Source of the DNA: an uncultured Clostridia bacterium
Lineage (GTDB): Bacteria; Bacillota; Clostridia; Christensenellales; Borkfalkiaceae
Direction: 5' to 3'
DNA: 41,087 nt
NCBI GenBank assembly: GCA_947624215.1
Contig: CANQJJ010000012.1
Coordinates: forward strand, 1-41,087
Below are positions 1-7,976 of the stretch, in pieces (the stretch's first letter is position 1; every line of letters begins with the position of its first letter). The translations under genes and the position numbers were made by a program. The notes under the pieces are model-generated. The model had not been told where the DNA came from. It saw nothing but the letters and a program-made list of their open reading frames with translations, and did no database searches.

Positions 1-48
1 GACCCCCTGCTTGTAAGGCAGGTGCTCTCCCGGCTGAGCTAAACTTCC
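1..48 (-). tRNA. tRNA-Val (anticodon TAC), 3' part cut by the window edge
   Basis: On the minus strand the 5' end (GGAAGTT acceptor strand, position 48) is followed by the D-arm GCTC...GAGC and an anticodon stem CCTGC/GCAGG. The stem encloses the loop CTTACAA, whose anticodon TAC reads GUA (valine). The variable loop, T-arm and acceptor 3' strand lie outside the window. A promoter sits directly upstream at 61-89. The cloverleaf half that is visible is regular, so the identity is fairly secure. Confidence 0.9.
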
Positions 49-60
49 GATTTCTTGATA

Positions 61-89
61 AATATACCACATTCCCGAAAAGAATGCAA
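61..89 (-). promoter_or_regulatory. sigma-A promoter of tRNA-Val
   Basis: Read on the minus strand: -35 TTGCAT (84-89), 17-bp spacer, -10 TATATT (61-66), with the tRNA 5' end 13 nt downstream of the -10. Confidence 0.75.
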
Positions 90-182
90 GCGATTTTTGC
101 TTAAATTGCAAGATTTCTTTTTTATTTTATGAAATTTTTCCGCCGCGCGTTCCGTTTCAGCCTCTTCGTTTTCAGGCAAAGG

Positions 183-199
183 GGGCGGCGAGACCGCCC
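183..199 (-). terminator. weak GC-rich hairpin downstream of the phosphatase gene
   Basis: GGGCGG/CCGCCC with a 5-nt loop lies about 85 bp after the stop codon of the minus-strand gene at 282-1385. There is no strong U-tract, so a role as terminator is only a guess. The rest of 90-281 holds one copy of the TACCATGTC motif (reverse orientation, 238-250) and nothing else I can name. Confidence 0.3.
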
Positions 200-281
200 G
201 CGCACCGTCACCCGATCGCGTTTTTGAAAGCCCTGTTGCGGACATGGTATGCCCATTTTCTGTCAAATCGTGCAAATTCCC

Positions 282-1385
282 TCAGCCGAGGAGGATGAGC
301 GGCACCTCCATTTCCGCCGTGAGGGAGGTGTGATGGCCCTTAAATGGATGGCTGCGCGGGGACAGGTGCATGATCTTGTCCGTGACGCCGACGGCGATGC
401 AGTCCCCCAAGAGGCGCGCATGCCCGTTTACGAGATCCCCGCCGAAGTAGTTCTCCGCGATGAGTTTTTCGACGGGCAAGAGCAGGAAGTCGGCGCCGTA
501 TTTCTCGCGGAACATGTTCTCAAACTTTTCGCGGCAGCCGGGCTTCACCTTGAATGCGGCCGCGCGCGCCTCCAAATAGGGCGGCCAATCGAGAAGGGAG
601 CAAAGTTCCCCGTCCTTGTAGATCTCAAATATGCCGCCGACGTCCACCTGCCCGTGATCGGCCGTGACGACGAACAGGGTGTCGGGGGTGTTTTTCACGA
701 GGGTCTCGAGGCCGTCGTTGAGGGTGCGGAGGACGCCAGCTGCCTCGGGAGAGGTCACGCCGAAGCGGTGCATGACGGAATCGGGCTCGGTGCAGTAGGC
801 ATAGATGAACTGCGGGCCGTCTTTCTTGCACACGGCCTCGATCTGCCCGAAGAACTCGCCGATGGTGGTCCAGACATACCTGTTCGGCTCGTCGCGCCAG
901 AAGGGAGGAACGACGACGTTGACGGTGTGCTCGGACATGGTACGGCGATAGAAGGGCACGGTGGGGAGCGCTCTCCGCGAATAGCCGCGCTCGATGGGCT
1001 CGCCCGTCTGCGAATCGATGTCCTCGAAGATGTTGACGGCGCGGTGCAATTCCTCAAAATAGAGGCTCCACCCGAACCAGCCGTGCTCCATGGGGTAGGT
1101 GTTGGTCTGGATGGTGGTCGTGGCATTGGTCGTCGTGGAGGGGAAGACGGAGGTGAGCACGCGCGCGATGTTCCTGCGCAGGAAGCTGTCCGCGGGCAGG
1201 TTGCGCACGAGCGGGTTTATCCCCATGCCGTCAAGAACGAGGAGCGCGACGTTGCGGTGGCCGCTTTTGAGTGCTGCGGCGAGGTCGGGCAGGGTGGGGT
1301 TGGCGTTCGGGCTGTGCAAAAATTCCGCGAGCGTGGCGGAGATGTTGATGATATTCCGGGTGAAATCCGGTTTGATAAGGTCCAT
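282..1385 (-). CDS. alkaline phosphatase superfamily enzyme (phosphodiesterase/nucleotide pyrophosphatase-like)
   Basis: A 367-residue cytoplasmic protein of the metal-dependent alkaline phosphatase / NPP-type phosphodiesterase superfamily. Visible motifs: LVLDGMG with metal-binding Asp52; FPSTTTNA around residues 81-88, holding the likely Thr nucleophile (T85 by analogy with FPTKTFPN of NPPs); TADHGQVD (second metal site); and a C-terminal GHHTSL His motif. No signal peptide is seen. The start is placed at the ATG at 1385, preceded by an AGG-containing ribosome site; the longer reading from 1433 has no Shine-Dalgarno and begins inside a copy-like variant of the dispersed TACCATG motif. It lies 64 bp downstream of the Nudix gene in the same orientation and is probably co-transcribed with it. 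The substrate cannot be told from sequence; nucleotide or phosphodiester hydrolysis would fit the Nudix neighbour. Confidence 0.8.
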   Translation of the reverse strand: MDLIKPDFTRNIINISATLAEFLHSPNANPTLPDLAAALKSGHRNVALLVLDGMGINPLVRNLPADSFLRRNIARVLTSVFPSTTTNATTTIQTNTYPMEHGWFGWSLYFEELHRAVNIFEDIDSQTGEPIERGYSRRALPTVPFYRRTMSEHTVNVVVPPFWRDEPNRYVWTTIGEFFGQIEAVCKKDGPQFIYAYCTEPDSVMHRFGVTSPEAAGVLRTLNDGLETLVKNTPDTLFVVTADHGQVDVGGIFEIYKDGELCSLLDWPPYLEARAAAFKVKPGCREKFENMFREKYGADFLLLPVEKLIAENYFGGDLVNGHARLLGDCIAVGVTDKIMHLSPRSHPFKGHHTSLTAEMEVPLILLG

Positions 1386-1449
1386 ATTTACTACCTGCCT
1401 TGTCGGTCCTGTCGCGGCTTTGGAGAGTACCATGCCCGCGGGAACATGC

Positions 1450-1935
1450 TCAGTTGTTCAATTCATCGAGAAATTTGAAGATGCGGACGGTGCAAAGTAG
1501 CCCTCGTTCTTTGAAGGAGAGCAGTTCTTTTCTGCTCACCCAGAGGTGATCCACCGTTTCGCCCGCTTGGAGCGCGATGTTTTGCTTGTCATGATCGGTC
1601 ACGCAGAGAAATTCGGCATAGAGCCTGTTCTCGGCTCTGTCGCGCCCGATCTCGGACATGGTATGGGCTGCGATGCCCGTTTCCTCGAAGAGCTCACGCT
1701 TTGCACAGGCGAGAGGGGACTCTCCTCTCAGGGCGCTCCCGCCCGCCGAGGCCTGCCACATGCCGCCGAACATTTTGTGCGGATCGCGTTTCATGAGGAG
1801 GTAGCTCCCGTCCGTGTGGCGCACGAGGATGTCGGCGACGAGATGGAACATCCCCGCGGGGATTGGCTTGCCGCGCTCAAGGACCGCGCCCTCGATCCGG
1901 TTGAAATTTTCATCGTAAGCGTCCCAAAGTTCCAT
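1450..1935 (-). CDS. Nudix hydrolase
   Basis: A 161-residue Nudix-family hydrolase. The full Nudix box GX5EX7REUXEEXGU is present at residues 66-88: G66, E72, R80-E81 and E84-E85-T-G87. The N-terminal part (PAGMFHLVADILVRH) resembles the IDI-like / YfcD-type Nudix group that acts on nucleoside or isoprenoid diphosphates, but the substrate is not determinable. The start ATG has an AGGAG site 7 nt upstream and a sigma-A promoter at 1966-1994. It is the first gene of a likely two-gene minus-strand operon with the phosphatase-superfamily gene. Its coding sequence contains one copy of the dispersed TACCATGTC motif (TMSE, near 1652-1664). Confidence 0.88.
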   Translation of the reverse strand: MELWDAYDENFNRIEGAVLERGKPIPAGMFHLVADILVRHTDGSYLLMKRDPHKMFGGMWQASAGGSALRGESPLACAKRELFEETGIAAHTMSEIGRDRAENRLYAEFLCVTDHDKQNIALQAGETVDHLWVSRKELLSFKERGLLCTVRIFKFLDELNN

Positions 1936-1965
1936 GCCGCTCCTCCCCGTCCTTGCTCATGAGGC

Positions 1966-1994
1966 ATTATATCACATCTTCTTACAAAAATCAA
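1966..1994 (-). promoter_or_regulatory. sigma-A promoter of the Nudix operon
   Basis: Minus strand: -35 TTGATT (1989-1994), 17-bp spacer, -10 TATAAT (1966-1971). The start codon is about 30 nt downstream of the -10. Confidence 0.8.
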
Positions 1995-2024
1995 CCCCGT
2001 GCCGGGCAATCGTGGCGGTAAGCG

Positions 2025-2140
2025 AATAACACCTTGCTGTCCCTGTAAGGGAAAGTGGCGCACCGCCTTTGCGAGGGGGAAAGGGGTTCCTCCTCCTCAT
2101 CCGCCCTACGGGCACCTTCCCCAAAAGGGAAGGAGAAAAT
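2025..2140. repeat. interspersed repeat modules R1 and R8
   Basis: Contains module R1, core CTTGCTGTCCCTGTAAG (minus-strand form CTTACAGGGACAGCAAG), followed by module R8 with the core CCGCCCTACGGGCACCTTCC. The same pair recurs, in either orientation, near 10770-10860, 16590-16700, 18550-18675, 19060-19350, 19830-20120, 24460-24615 and 36545-36600. Non-coding; apparent open frames through it are accidental. Confidence 0.85.
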
Positions 2141-2222
2141 TTCTCTGTTCCGCAAACCTGCGCATCTGTATTGACTGTAATATTGGGTTGTAAAATCAGT
2201 AGAAAAAATTATTACTAACCGC

Positions 2223-2251
2223 TTGCAAAAATTTTCGTTTGGTGGTAGAAT
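2223..2251 (+). promoter_or_regulatory. sigma-A promoter of the collagen-like lipoprotein gene
   Basis: -35 TTGCAA (2223-2228), 17-bp spacer, -10 TAGAAT (2246-2251). A transcript would start near 2258, exactly at the first base of the leader stem, giving a leader of about 147 nt. Confidence 0.75.
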
Positions 2252-2257
2252 ACTAAT

Positions 2258-2367
2258 GCGTTATATCTTCACATACGGGATACATTGGCATTTTGTATCC
2301 CAATATCCGTATGTGGAGTATAACGCAATCACGGGATACTCTATGCGGGTGTCCCATGCGGACACCC
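2258..2367 (+). promoter_or_regulatory. structured mRNA leader with alternative hairpins
   Basis: GCGTTATA (2258-2265) pairs with TATAACGC (2319-2326), and CACATACGG (2270-2278) pairs with CCGTATGTG (2307-2315). Inside lies GGGATAC (2277-2283), complementary to GTATCCC (2295-2301). A second GGGATAC at 2333-2339 could pair with the same GTATCCC instead. A separate perfect hairpin GGGTGTCC-CATGC-GGACACCC follows at 2347-2367. The arrangement looks like a leader RNA or attenuator, or a large operator palindrome; no known riboswitch consensus was recognised. Confidence 0.55.
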
Positions 2368-2404
2368 TTATTTAATACACTAAAAATGAAAAAGGAGAAG
2401 GGCT

Positions 2405-5400
2405 ATGAAAAAATTTCTTTGTGTGTTACTCTCGGTCGCTTCGGCGTTTTGTCTGCTTCTCGGAATCGCAGCGTGCGATATTACGGGCGCAAATTCGACG
2501 AAATCCACAAACGCAATCCAGAACATAACATCCGAAGTGGTAGATGAAGGGATCAAAATCATTATTACCGCTGAGGACGGCAGTACCTACTCATTCATTG
2601 TGCCGAATGGCCGCAACGGTGCGGACGGAATGGCCCCCTATGTCGGAGAGAATGGTCATTGGTGGGTTGGCAGTGAGGATCTTGGAATTCCCGCGCAAGG
2701 AGTTTCCGGCACCGACGGACAGAACGGCCAGGACGGTCAAAACGGTCAAAACGGCGTGACTCCTCACATCGGTGAGAACGGAAATTGGTGGATCGGTGAA
2801 ACGGACACCAACATCCCCGCACGCGGCCAAGACGGACAAAACGGACAAAACGGACAGGATGGACAGGATGGGCAAAACGGTCAGGACGGAAAAAGCGCTT
2901 ATGAGCTTTATTGTTCCACGTATGGTTACGAGGGTAGTGAGGAACAATGGCTGAGCGATCTTGTCGCGGGCAGATTAAAAAATTCCACGGAGGAAATTTA
3001 CGACTATATTCCCGAGAACAATATCATCGCTGCAGTGGGAGAGGATATCTCCCTGCCGAAACAAGTCACGGCATATCTGGTAAGCGGATCCGCGATCTCC
3101 GTAGATGTAGAATGGGCGTCCCAACCCTCCTCGCGTTTTATCGGAGTCAAGTCGATCAAGGGATATGTAAAAGGCTATCCCGACGCGGTGATTTGCAATA
3201 TTAAGATCGTTGCTTATAATTCCAATGAAAAGTATATAGACGGCTTTGTCAACGGGCTCCTCCCGAACGACGAAACGACGGTCATTATCAGCAACGACGA
3301 CGGGTTTATGGAAAACTGCGTTCCCGCATATAACGGTTATTTCAAGGTAACTGTTCCCGTGGAAGGCCTTTACACCGTAAGGGTCGAAGCGCAAGGGTAC
3401 TATGCGGTCGCCGCACAGGTCGTCGAAATCAAGTCGGTAGCTTCCAATGCAGATAAATATAAAAATATCAAGCATATCAACTTTAATATAACGGCGATCC
3501 GGGATTCGGGCTACTTCTTCATTTGGACGCGCACCGAGACGGGCATTGACTACGAAGTTATCTCCTGTGTAGACAGCCAACCCGAAGTAGAATTCCTGAA
3601 TGAGAATATTGCTACGATCAGCAACATGGGCGCGGCTCCCCTTCTCCGCGATCGCTTCCACATTGTTTTGGACAATGCCAAGGAGCGGTGGACAAACGAG
3701 AATTCTTCGCGTTTTTATCAGCTTTATAGCACGATTCCGATGAGCGTTACAGAAGGGCTGAATTCGGTATGGACGCTTTCGAATGAATATATCCAAAACG
3801 ACATTGAATACTATGAGTTCAATGGAGTGTATTATGTCACTGTCTCCAAGGCGGCGCTTGTAAACGTCACGCCCCGCCGCGTTACGCTGGACGGCGTTGT
3901 AGGCAAATACTTCTCCAACAGGCTTTACAATGCGATGATCCGTTTCGTAACGGATGGCGGGAAAAAAGATGAGGCGTGCGAAACGATCCTCAGAGAAAAT
4001 TTCTGCACCTCCTTTGAAGTCCCCGATTATACAAAACTGACGGAAGGCATCACCGACGAGGGAGCTTGGGCTTTCGAGGAATTCAACCCCGAAGAAAAGC
4101 TTCTCATCCTCACGATGTTCGAGGAGATGCCGGAGGGCATGCACAAGATGCCGGAGTTGAAATACCTTGTCCGCAGAAAGACGGGGATGACGCATCCGCT
4201 CTATCCTGACGCCGCTGCGGTGACTTGGCCTTATGCCGATGAGCCCTATATTGAGTTTATGGACTCGACATTCTCGTCCTCAATGGGATATGCCCAGACC
4301 AAACGGCTGCTCATCCACGAAAAAACGCACATGTACTATGCCTATTATTTCAGCGATGAATTAAAGGCCAAGTGGAACGATGTCGGCGGGTGGTATATAA
4401 ATCCCGACGATCAGGACGGCTGGTCCACAACAAAACAGACTGAGTTCGTTTCCGCCTATGCGCATGCCCACAACCCCAACGAGGATATGGCGGAATCGGT
4501 TGCGGCGTATATTCTGGACCCCGCCCTCTTGAAGTCTCGCTCGATAGAGAAATATAACTTCATCCGCAACTACATCATGCAGGGCGACGTCTACATGCTT
4601 CAATTCCGCGAAGATCTCACCTTCGAAGTCTATAACCTCGATCCCGATTACATTTACCCCGGGCAGATCAAACAGATCATGCTCGATGTAAAAGGCGACG
4701 CCTTTGAAAACAAAGAGGTGACAACGACGATCACGATCAACGGCACAAATCCCAAAGAGGGCGCAAACTCCTTTTATTATCGCTGTACTTCCGCAAACGG
4801 AAAGAACTTTTACGATATTGGCGGAGGAGCAATAGACGACACTTTGCTTACCCTTCGCGGTTCGACAATTTTCTCCAACGAGTCTTACAGCGGATATTGG
4901 TACACCGACCAAATTGTTTTGAGTGACGTTTCCGGGAATGAGCGTTACGAGGGAAGTGCGGACTTCAATTACAAACTTTACATCGACAATCCGCTCATGG
5001 ACGACGAAGATCCCGAATATATCAGGGGAAGTTTGAACCTCGAACTGAGTAAAGTTCCGGACGGCGGACCGTTCAAAGACCAGGTTTTGAAAGTCAGTTA
5101 TTCGTTCAAGGAGAATCGTTGGTTGCAACGCGCCTTAATTAGGCTTGTTTGTATCGGAAACGGAAAAGATTCCATTGATGTAGACGCAGATGGCAGAGAT
5201 ATCGATCAAGTCAATCATACCGCCACACACTATGTCTATATCCCCGAATTTTATTCTTCGGGAGTATATGAAATTAGGGAAATCATATTGGAAGATCGTG
5301 CAGGGAATTATCATTGGGATGACCTGTATGATGGGCAGGATGGCAGCAGGATAACGATTACTACGCCCCGTCCCGACAACAAAGGTCCGGAACTGAATTT

Positions 5401-5752
5401 GAATGACATCTCTGTTTCCGCCGTTCCCGCCAATCCCGCTCATCCCGACGGTGAAACAATCGTTACATTAAAAATAAAGGTCAAGGATGATATTTCGGGG
5501 TTCCGTATAGGTTATGTCAACTTCATGGATCCGTTGGGACATTTATACGGAAACTGGATCTATCCCGAATGGTATGGCGCAAGCGGTTTCGGTGGTGGAG
5601 ACCCTACGGTGGAGCGAGAATTTACATTTACCATTACGCTTCCCAAAGGCAGCATGCCGGGAACTTGGGGGGTCTCCGAAATTACCCTTACCGATTTTGC
5701 AATGAATAACTCCGTTTACAACTTTACAGAGATCGTTCATTTCAAAGTTTGA
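2405..5752 (+). CDS. collagen-like lipoprotein with HExxH zinc metalloprotease motif
   Basis: A 1115-residue predicted surface lipoprotein. It has a signal peptide with lipobox GIAAC (acylated Cys24). Residues about 60-165 hold two copies of a GENGxWW(V/I)G...IPAxG motif alternating with collagen-like G-Q-N/G-Q-D triplets, a layout seen in many clostridial surface proteins, then a KSAYELY...GSEEQWL motif. A region near 275-345 resembles a carboxypeptidase-regulatory/Ig-like fold. Residues 638-642 read HEKTH (HExxH zinc motif), and 55 residues on comes NEDMAES with Glu697, a plausible third zinc ligand of the gluzincin type. The C-terminal third looks like tandem Ig-like domains, each with a DDISG-type motif. 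Start: ATG preceded by AAAGGAGAAGG. It stands alone between its own promoter and a perfect terminator hairpin. It probably acts as a cell-surface protease; the target is unknown. Confidence 0.8.
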   Translation: MKKFLCVLLSVASAFCLLLGIAACDITGANSTKSTNAIQNITSEVVDEGIKIIITAEDGSTYSFIVPNGRNGADGMAPYVGENGHWWVGSEDLGIPAQGVSGTDGQNGQDGQNGQNGVTPHIGENGNWWIGETDTNIPARGQDGQNGQNGQDGQDGQNGQDGKSAYELYCSTYGYEGSEEQWLSDLVAGRLKNSTEEIYDYIPENNIIAAVGEDISLPKQVTAYLVSGSAISVDVEWASQPSSRFIGVKSIKGYVKGYPDAVICNIKIVAYNSNEKYIDGFVNGLLPNDETTVIISNDDGFMENCVPAYNGYFKVTVPVEGLYTVRVEAQGYYAVAAQVVEIKSVASNADKYKNIKHINFNITAIRDSGYFFIWTRTETGIDYEVISCVDSQPEVEFLNENIATISNMGAAPLLRDRFHIVLDNAKERWTNENSSRFYQLYSTIPMSVTEGLNSVWTLSNEYIQNDIEYYEFNGVYYVTVSKAALVNVTPRRVTLDGVVGKYFSNRLYNAMIRFVTDGGKKDEACETILRENFCTSFEVPDYTKLTEGITDEGAWAFEEFNPEEKLLILTMFEEMPEGMHKMPELKYLVRRKTGMTHPLYPDAAAVTWPYADEPYIEFMDSTFSSSMGYAQTKRLLIHEKTHMYYAYYFSDELKAKWNDVGGWYINPDDQDGWSTTKQTEFVSAYAHAHNPNEDMAESVAAYILDPALLKSRSIEKYNFIRNYIMQGDVYMLQFREDLTFEVYNLDPDYIYPGQIKQIMLDVKGDAFENKEVTTTITINGTNPKEGANSFYYRCTSANGKNFYDIGGGAIDDTLLTLRGSTIFSNESYSGYWYTDQIVLSDVSGNERYEGSADFNYKLYIDNPLMDDEDPEYIRGSLNLELSKVPDGGPFKDQVLKVSYSFKENRWLQRALIRLVCIGNGKDSIDVDADGRDIDQVNHTATHYVYIPEFYSSGVYEIREIILEDRAGNYHWDDLYDGQDGSRITITTPRPDNKGPELNLNDISVSAVPANPAHPDGETIVTLKIKVKDDISGFRIGYVNFMDPLGHLYGNWIYPEWYGASGFGGGDPTVEREFTFTITLPKGSMPGTWGVSEITLTDFAMNNSVYNFTEIVHFKV

Positions 5753-5780
5753 CGGAAAAAAGCATTGGATATAGGAGAAG

Positions 5781-5812
5781 CAACAAGGCGGGAGTCGACT
5801 CCCGCCTTGTTG
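5781..5812 (+). terminator. perfect 16-bp palindromic hairpin after the lipoprotein gene
   Basis: CAACAAGGCGGGAGTC is followed immediately by its reverse complement, 28 bp after the stop codon. The U-tract after it is poor (TGTAATAGG), so it may be a bidirectional or processing hairpin rather than a classical intrinsic terminator. Confidence 0.7.
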
Positions 5813-5878
5813 TAATAGGATCAATTAAGTTTTTGTTGTGTCTTATATAAAAATTTATAGATAAGCTGTTTTTTGCAT

Positions 5879-5915
5879 AAAAAATGGGACGCAAGTTTTG
5901 TTCAACTTACGTCCC
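5879..5915 (-). terminator. rho-independent terminator of tRNA-Ser
   Basis: Minus strand: GGGACGTAAGTT pairs with AACTTGCGTCCC (one G-U pair), followed by ATTTTTT. It lies 3 bp beyond the tRNA 3' end. Confidence 0.85.
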
Positions 5916-5918
5916 GGT

Positions 5919-6010
5919 TGGCGCAGAAGACGAGATTCGAACTCGTGCTACCTTTCACAGGTACTACTCCCTTAGCAGGGGAGCCCCTTGAGCCTCTTGG
6001 GTACTTCTGC
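5919..6010 (-). tRNA. tRNA-Ser (anticodon GCT), CCA encoded
   Basis: A 92-nt class II tRNA on the minus strand. The acceptor is GCAGAAG/CTTCTGC, the anticodon loop is CTGCTAAGG giving GCT (reads AGC/AGU), the serine-type variable arm is long, and the T-arm contains GTTCGAATC. It ends with an encoded CCA (TGG at 5919-5921 on the plus strand). Confidence 0.95.
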
Positions 6011-6073
6011 ATGGCTCGATTCCAATAGGGCGATCTCCGCGGCCGAGTCCTTGCTCAATGCCGCTTCCTCTAC

Positions 6074-6102
6074 AATATACCACAATTCCGCGCCGTTGTC
6101 AA
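6074..6102 (-). promoter_or_regulatory. sigma-A promoter of tRNA-Ser
   Basis: Minus strand: -35 TTGACA (6097-6102), 17-bp spacer, -10 TATATT (6074-6079). About 55 nt of 5' leader (6011-6067) precede the mature tRNA; that leader contains no second tRNA. Confidence 0.85.
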
Positions 6103-6155
6103 AGTATATTTGTTGCCAAACGGGAAAATTTTTCGGAAAAATTTATTTGCATGTA

Positions 6156-6184
6156 TTGCACCCACCCCGCAAATGTGGTAAAAT
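6156..6184 (+). promoter_or_regulatory. sigma-A promoter of the pyrophosphatase operon
   Basis: -35 TTGCAC (6156-6161), 17-bp spacer, -10 TAAAAT (6179-6184). The start would fall near 6191, leaving a leader of only about 11 nt that is almost entirely the ribosome binding site. Confidence 0.7.
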
Positions 6185-6201
6185 GAATGCGGAGGACAAG
6201 C

Positions 6202-6732
6202 ATGAATATTTGGCACGACATCAGCGAGGAACGCATCAAACCCAATTCCTTCGAGGCACTCATCGAGATCCCCAAGGGCAGTAAGGCAAAATATGAGCTC
6301 GACAAGGAGACGGGCATCCTCAAACTCGACCGCGTTCTCTATACTTCCACCGTCTATCCCGCCAACTATGGCTTCATCCCGCGGACCTATGCCGACGACG
6401 GCGACCCGCTCGACGTTCTGGTGCTCACCAATGAGACCATCTATCCCATGACGCTCGTCAATTGCTATCCCATCGGCGTCATCAAGATGATCGACGGCGG
6501 CTCCCTCGACGAGAAGATCATCGCCATCCCGCACAAGGATCCGACCTACAACAACTACTACGACATCCACGAACTTCCCAAGCACATCTTCGACGAAATG
6601 ATGCACTTCTTCGAAGTCTACAAGGTGCTCGAACACAAAAAGACGACCGTAAAGGAGATCGCCCACCGCGACGAAGCCGTGGAGATCGTCAAAAAGTGCC
6701 TCGAGCGTTACCGGGATAAATTCGTAAAATAA
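6202..6732 (+). CDS. ppa: inorganic pyrophosphatase, soluble family I
   Basis: A 176-residue cytoplasmic enzyme hydrolysing pyrophosphate to two phosphates and so driving biosynthetic reactions forward. The active-site set of family I PPases is visible: E22 (IEIP), K30, E32, R44, Y52, Y56, the signature D66-G-D68-P-L-D71, D98, D103 and K105. Length matches the bacterial family. The start is taken at 6202, where GGAGG lies 6 nt upstream; an in-frame ATG 15 bp earlier would put that ribosome site inside the gene. The SGNH hydrolase follows 10 bp downstream and is probably co-transcribed. Confidence 0.95.
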   Translation: MNIWHDISEERIKPNSFEALIEIPKGSKAKYELDKETGILKLDRVLYTSTVYPANYGFIPRTYADDGDPLDVLVLTNETIYPMTLVNCYPIGVIKMIDGGSLDEKIIAIPHKDPTYNNYYDIHELPKHIFDEMMHFFEVYKVLEHKKTTVKEIAHRDEAVEIVKKCLERYRDKFVK

Positions 6733-6742
6733 GGGGGTATTT

Positions 6743-7351
6743 ATGAAAATCATCTTCTTCGGAGACTCCATCTCCGAGGCGGGCAGAGACCTGTTCGACG
6801 AAAAGGACCTCGGGGCGGGCTACGTCAAGATCGCTGCGGGCAAACTGCGGCTCTTGTATCCCGACAACGAGTTCGTCATCCTCAACCGCGGCGTCGGCGG
6901 CGACCGCACGGAACAGCTCCTCGCGCGCATCCAAACCGACGTCATCGACGAAAAGCCCGACGTCGTCATCCTGCAAGTGGGCATCAACGACGCGTGGCAC
7001 CGCTTTCTCATCGGCGTCGAGGTGACGGCCGAGGACTTCAGGGCGCGCTACGAGAGCCTCGTGAAGACCGTCAAGGAATCGGGCGCCGCGCTCATCCTGT
7101 TGCAGCCCTACGCATTAAACATGGGGGGCATGTCGCGGGTACGGCCTTATCTAAACAAATTCAACGCCATCATTGACGAGATCGCCGAGCGGGAAAAATT
7201 GCCCGTCATCCGCATGGACGAGATCTTCACGGGGGTCACGCAGGACATTGCGCCCGAGCAGTTCTCGGTGGACGGCGTACACCCGACGCACCGCGGCTGC
7301 CGCTACATTGCCGACCAGGTCGTCAAGGAACTCAAAAAGTACATCAAGTAA
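6743..7351 (+). CDS. SGNH/GDSL-family esterase
   Basis: A 202-residue SGNH hydrolase. Block I GDSIS (Ser9 nucleophile), block II glycine in GVGGD (residues 51-54), block III GIND (Asn82) and block V DGVHPTH (Asp177, His180) are all intact. No signal peptide is present, so it is likely cytoplasmic, similar to the GDSL lipase/acylhydrolases of the TAP/rhamnogalacturonan-acetylesterase-like type that deacetylate sugars or cleave acyl esters; the substrate is unknown. The ribosome site is GGGGG, 6 nt before the ATG. It is second in a two-gene operon with ppa and is closed by a strong terminator. Confidence 0.88.
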   Translation: MKIIFFGDSISEAGRDLFDEKDLGAGYVKIAAGKLRLLYPDNEFVILNRGVGGDRTEQLLARIQTDVIDEKPDVVILQVGINDAWHRFLIGVEVTAEDFRARYESLVKTVKESGAALILLQPYALNMGGMSRVRPYLNKFNAIIDEIAEREKLPVIRMDEIFTGVTQDIAPEQFSVDGVHPTHRGCRYIADQVVKELKKYIK

Positions 7352-7370
7352 ACGGATCTGTTTCTGAAAA

Positions 7371-7400
7371 GCGCACCCTTCGCGGTGCGTTTTTTGTTTT
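7371..7400 (+). terminator. rho-independent terminator of ppa-SGNH operon
   Basis: CGCACC (7372-7377) pairs with GGTGCG (7384-7389) and is followed by TTTTTTTGTTTT. Confidence 0.9.
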
Positions 7401-7409
7401 GTTTGATGA

Positions 7410-7976
7410 AGGGCACCCCCCCCCTTGCTGTCCCTGAAAGGGAAAGTACCCCGAGGCCCTTGCGAGGGGGGAAAGGGTTTCTGTCCTACGGTTCTATGTA
7501 TGAGAAACCCCTCACCGCCGAAAGGACATCGGCGGAGCTCCCCTTACAGGGGCGCCAAGGGTTCGCTCACACGGGCTTGGTTGCCGTGGTTGTAAGCGTG
7601 TCATACCGAAGCCCCATAGGGGCTGAGTGTATCCCCTTATACGAAGTCCGCGTTGTGGTAAGCGCGTCATCCTGAGGCGGAATGACAATACGAAGTCCAA
7701 CACGGCTGTCCCCGAAGGATCCCGAAGAACGAAGTCCGACTATCGCTTACACGATACTTGGTCGTAGCAAGATTCTTCGCGGATGGGCTATTCGATGAAA
7801 GCCATACTCACATGGCTCAGAATGACGCTCGGGTTGGGCTTGGGCGCGATTGTGGTAAGCGTGTCATACCGAGCGCGGCGCCCTTGCCGCGTGAGTGTAT
7901 CCCCTCAAACCGAGTCCACGATTCAGAACAACGCATGAGCCCCGTCGCGGACATGGTACCCGCGGACGGCGTCTCT
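7410..7976. repeat. interspersed repeat mosaic
   Basis: Gene-free stretch made of repeat modules shared with the rest of the window: R1 near 7420-7480, a CCCTTACAGGGGCGCC module near 7535-7565, an ATACCGAAGCCCC/GAGTGTATCCCCT module near 7600-7640, R3 (reverse form CCGAAGGATCCCGAAGAAC) near 7710-7735, the CGTAGCAAGATTCTTCGCGG module near 7763-7785, and a TACCATGTC motif (reverse) at 7947-7959, 18 bp after the spoIIE stop. No gene is supported here. Confidence 0.85.

Noticed and set aside
249-1478. 409-residue plus-strand ORF
   Set aside because: Antisense frame over the phosphatase gene; composition is typical of a GC-rich shadow and no motif is present.
2975-4195. 406-residue minus-strand ORF inside the lipoprotein gene
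   Set aside because: Antisense shadow; no ribosome site and the plus-strand frame has a lipobox and zinc motif.
6011-6070. Possible second tRNA upstream of tRNA-Ser
   Set aside because: No cloverleaf can be drawn; it is the 5' leader between promoter and tRNA-Ser.
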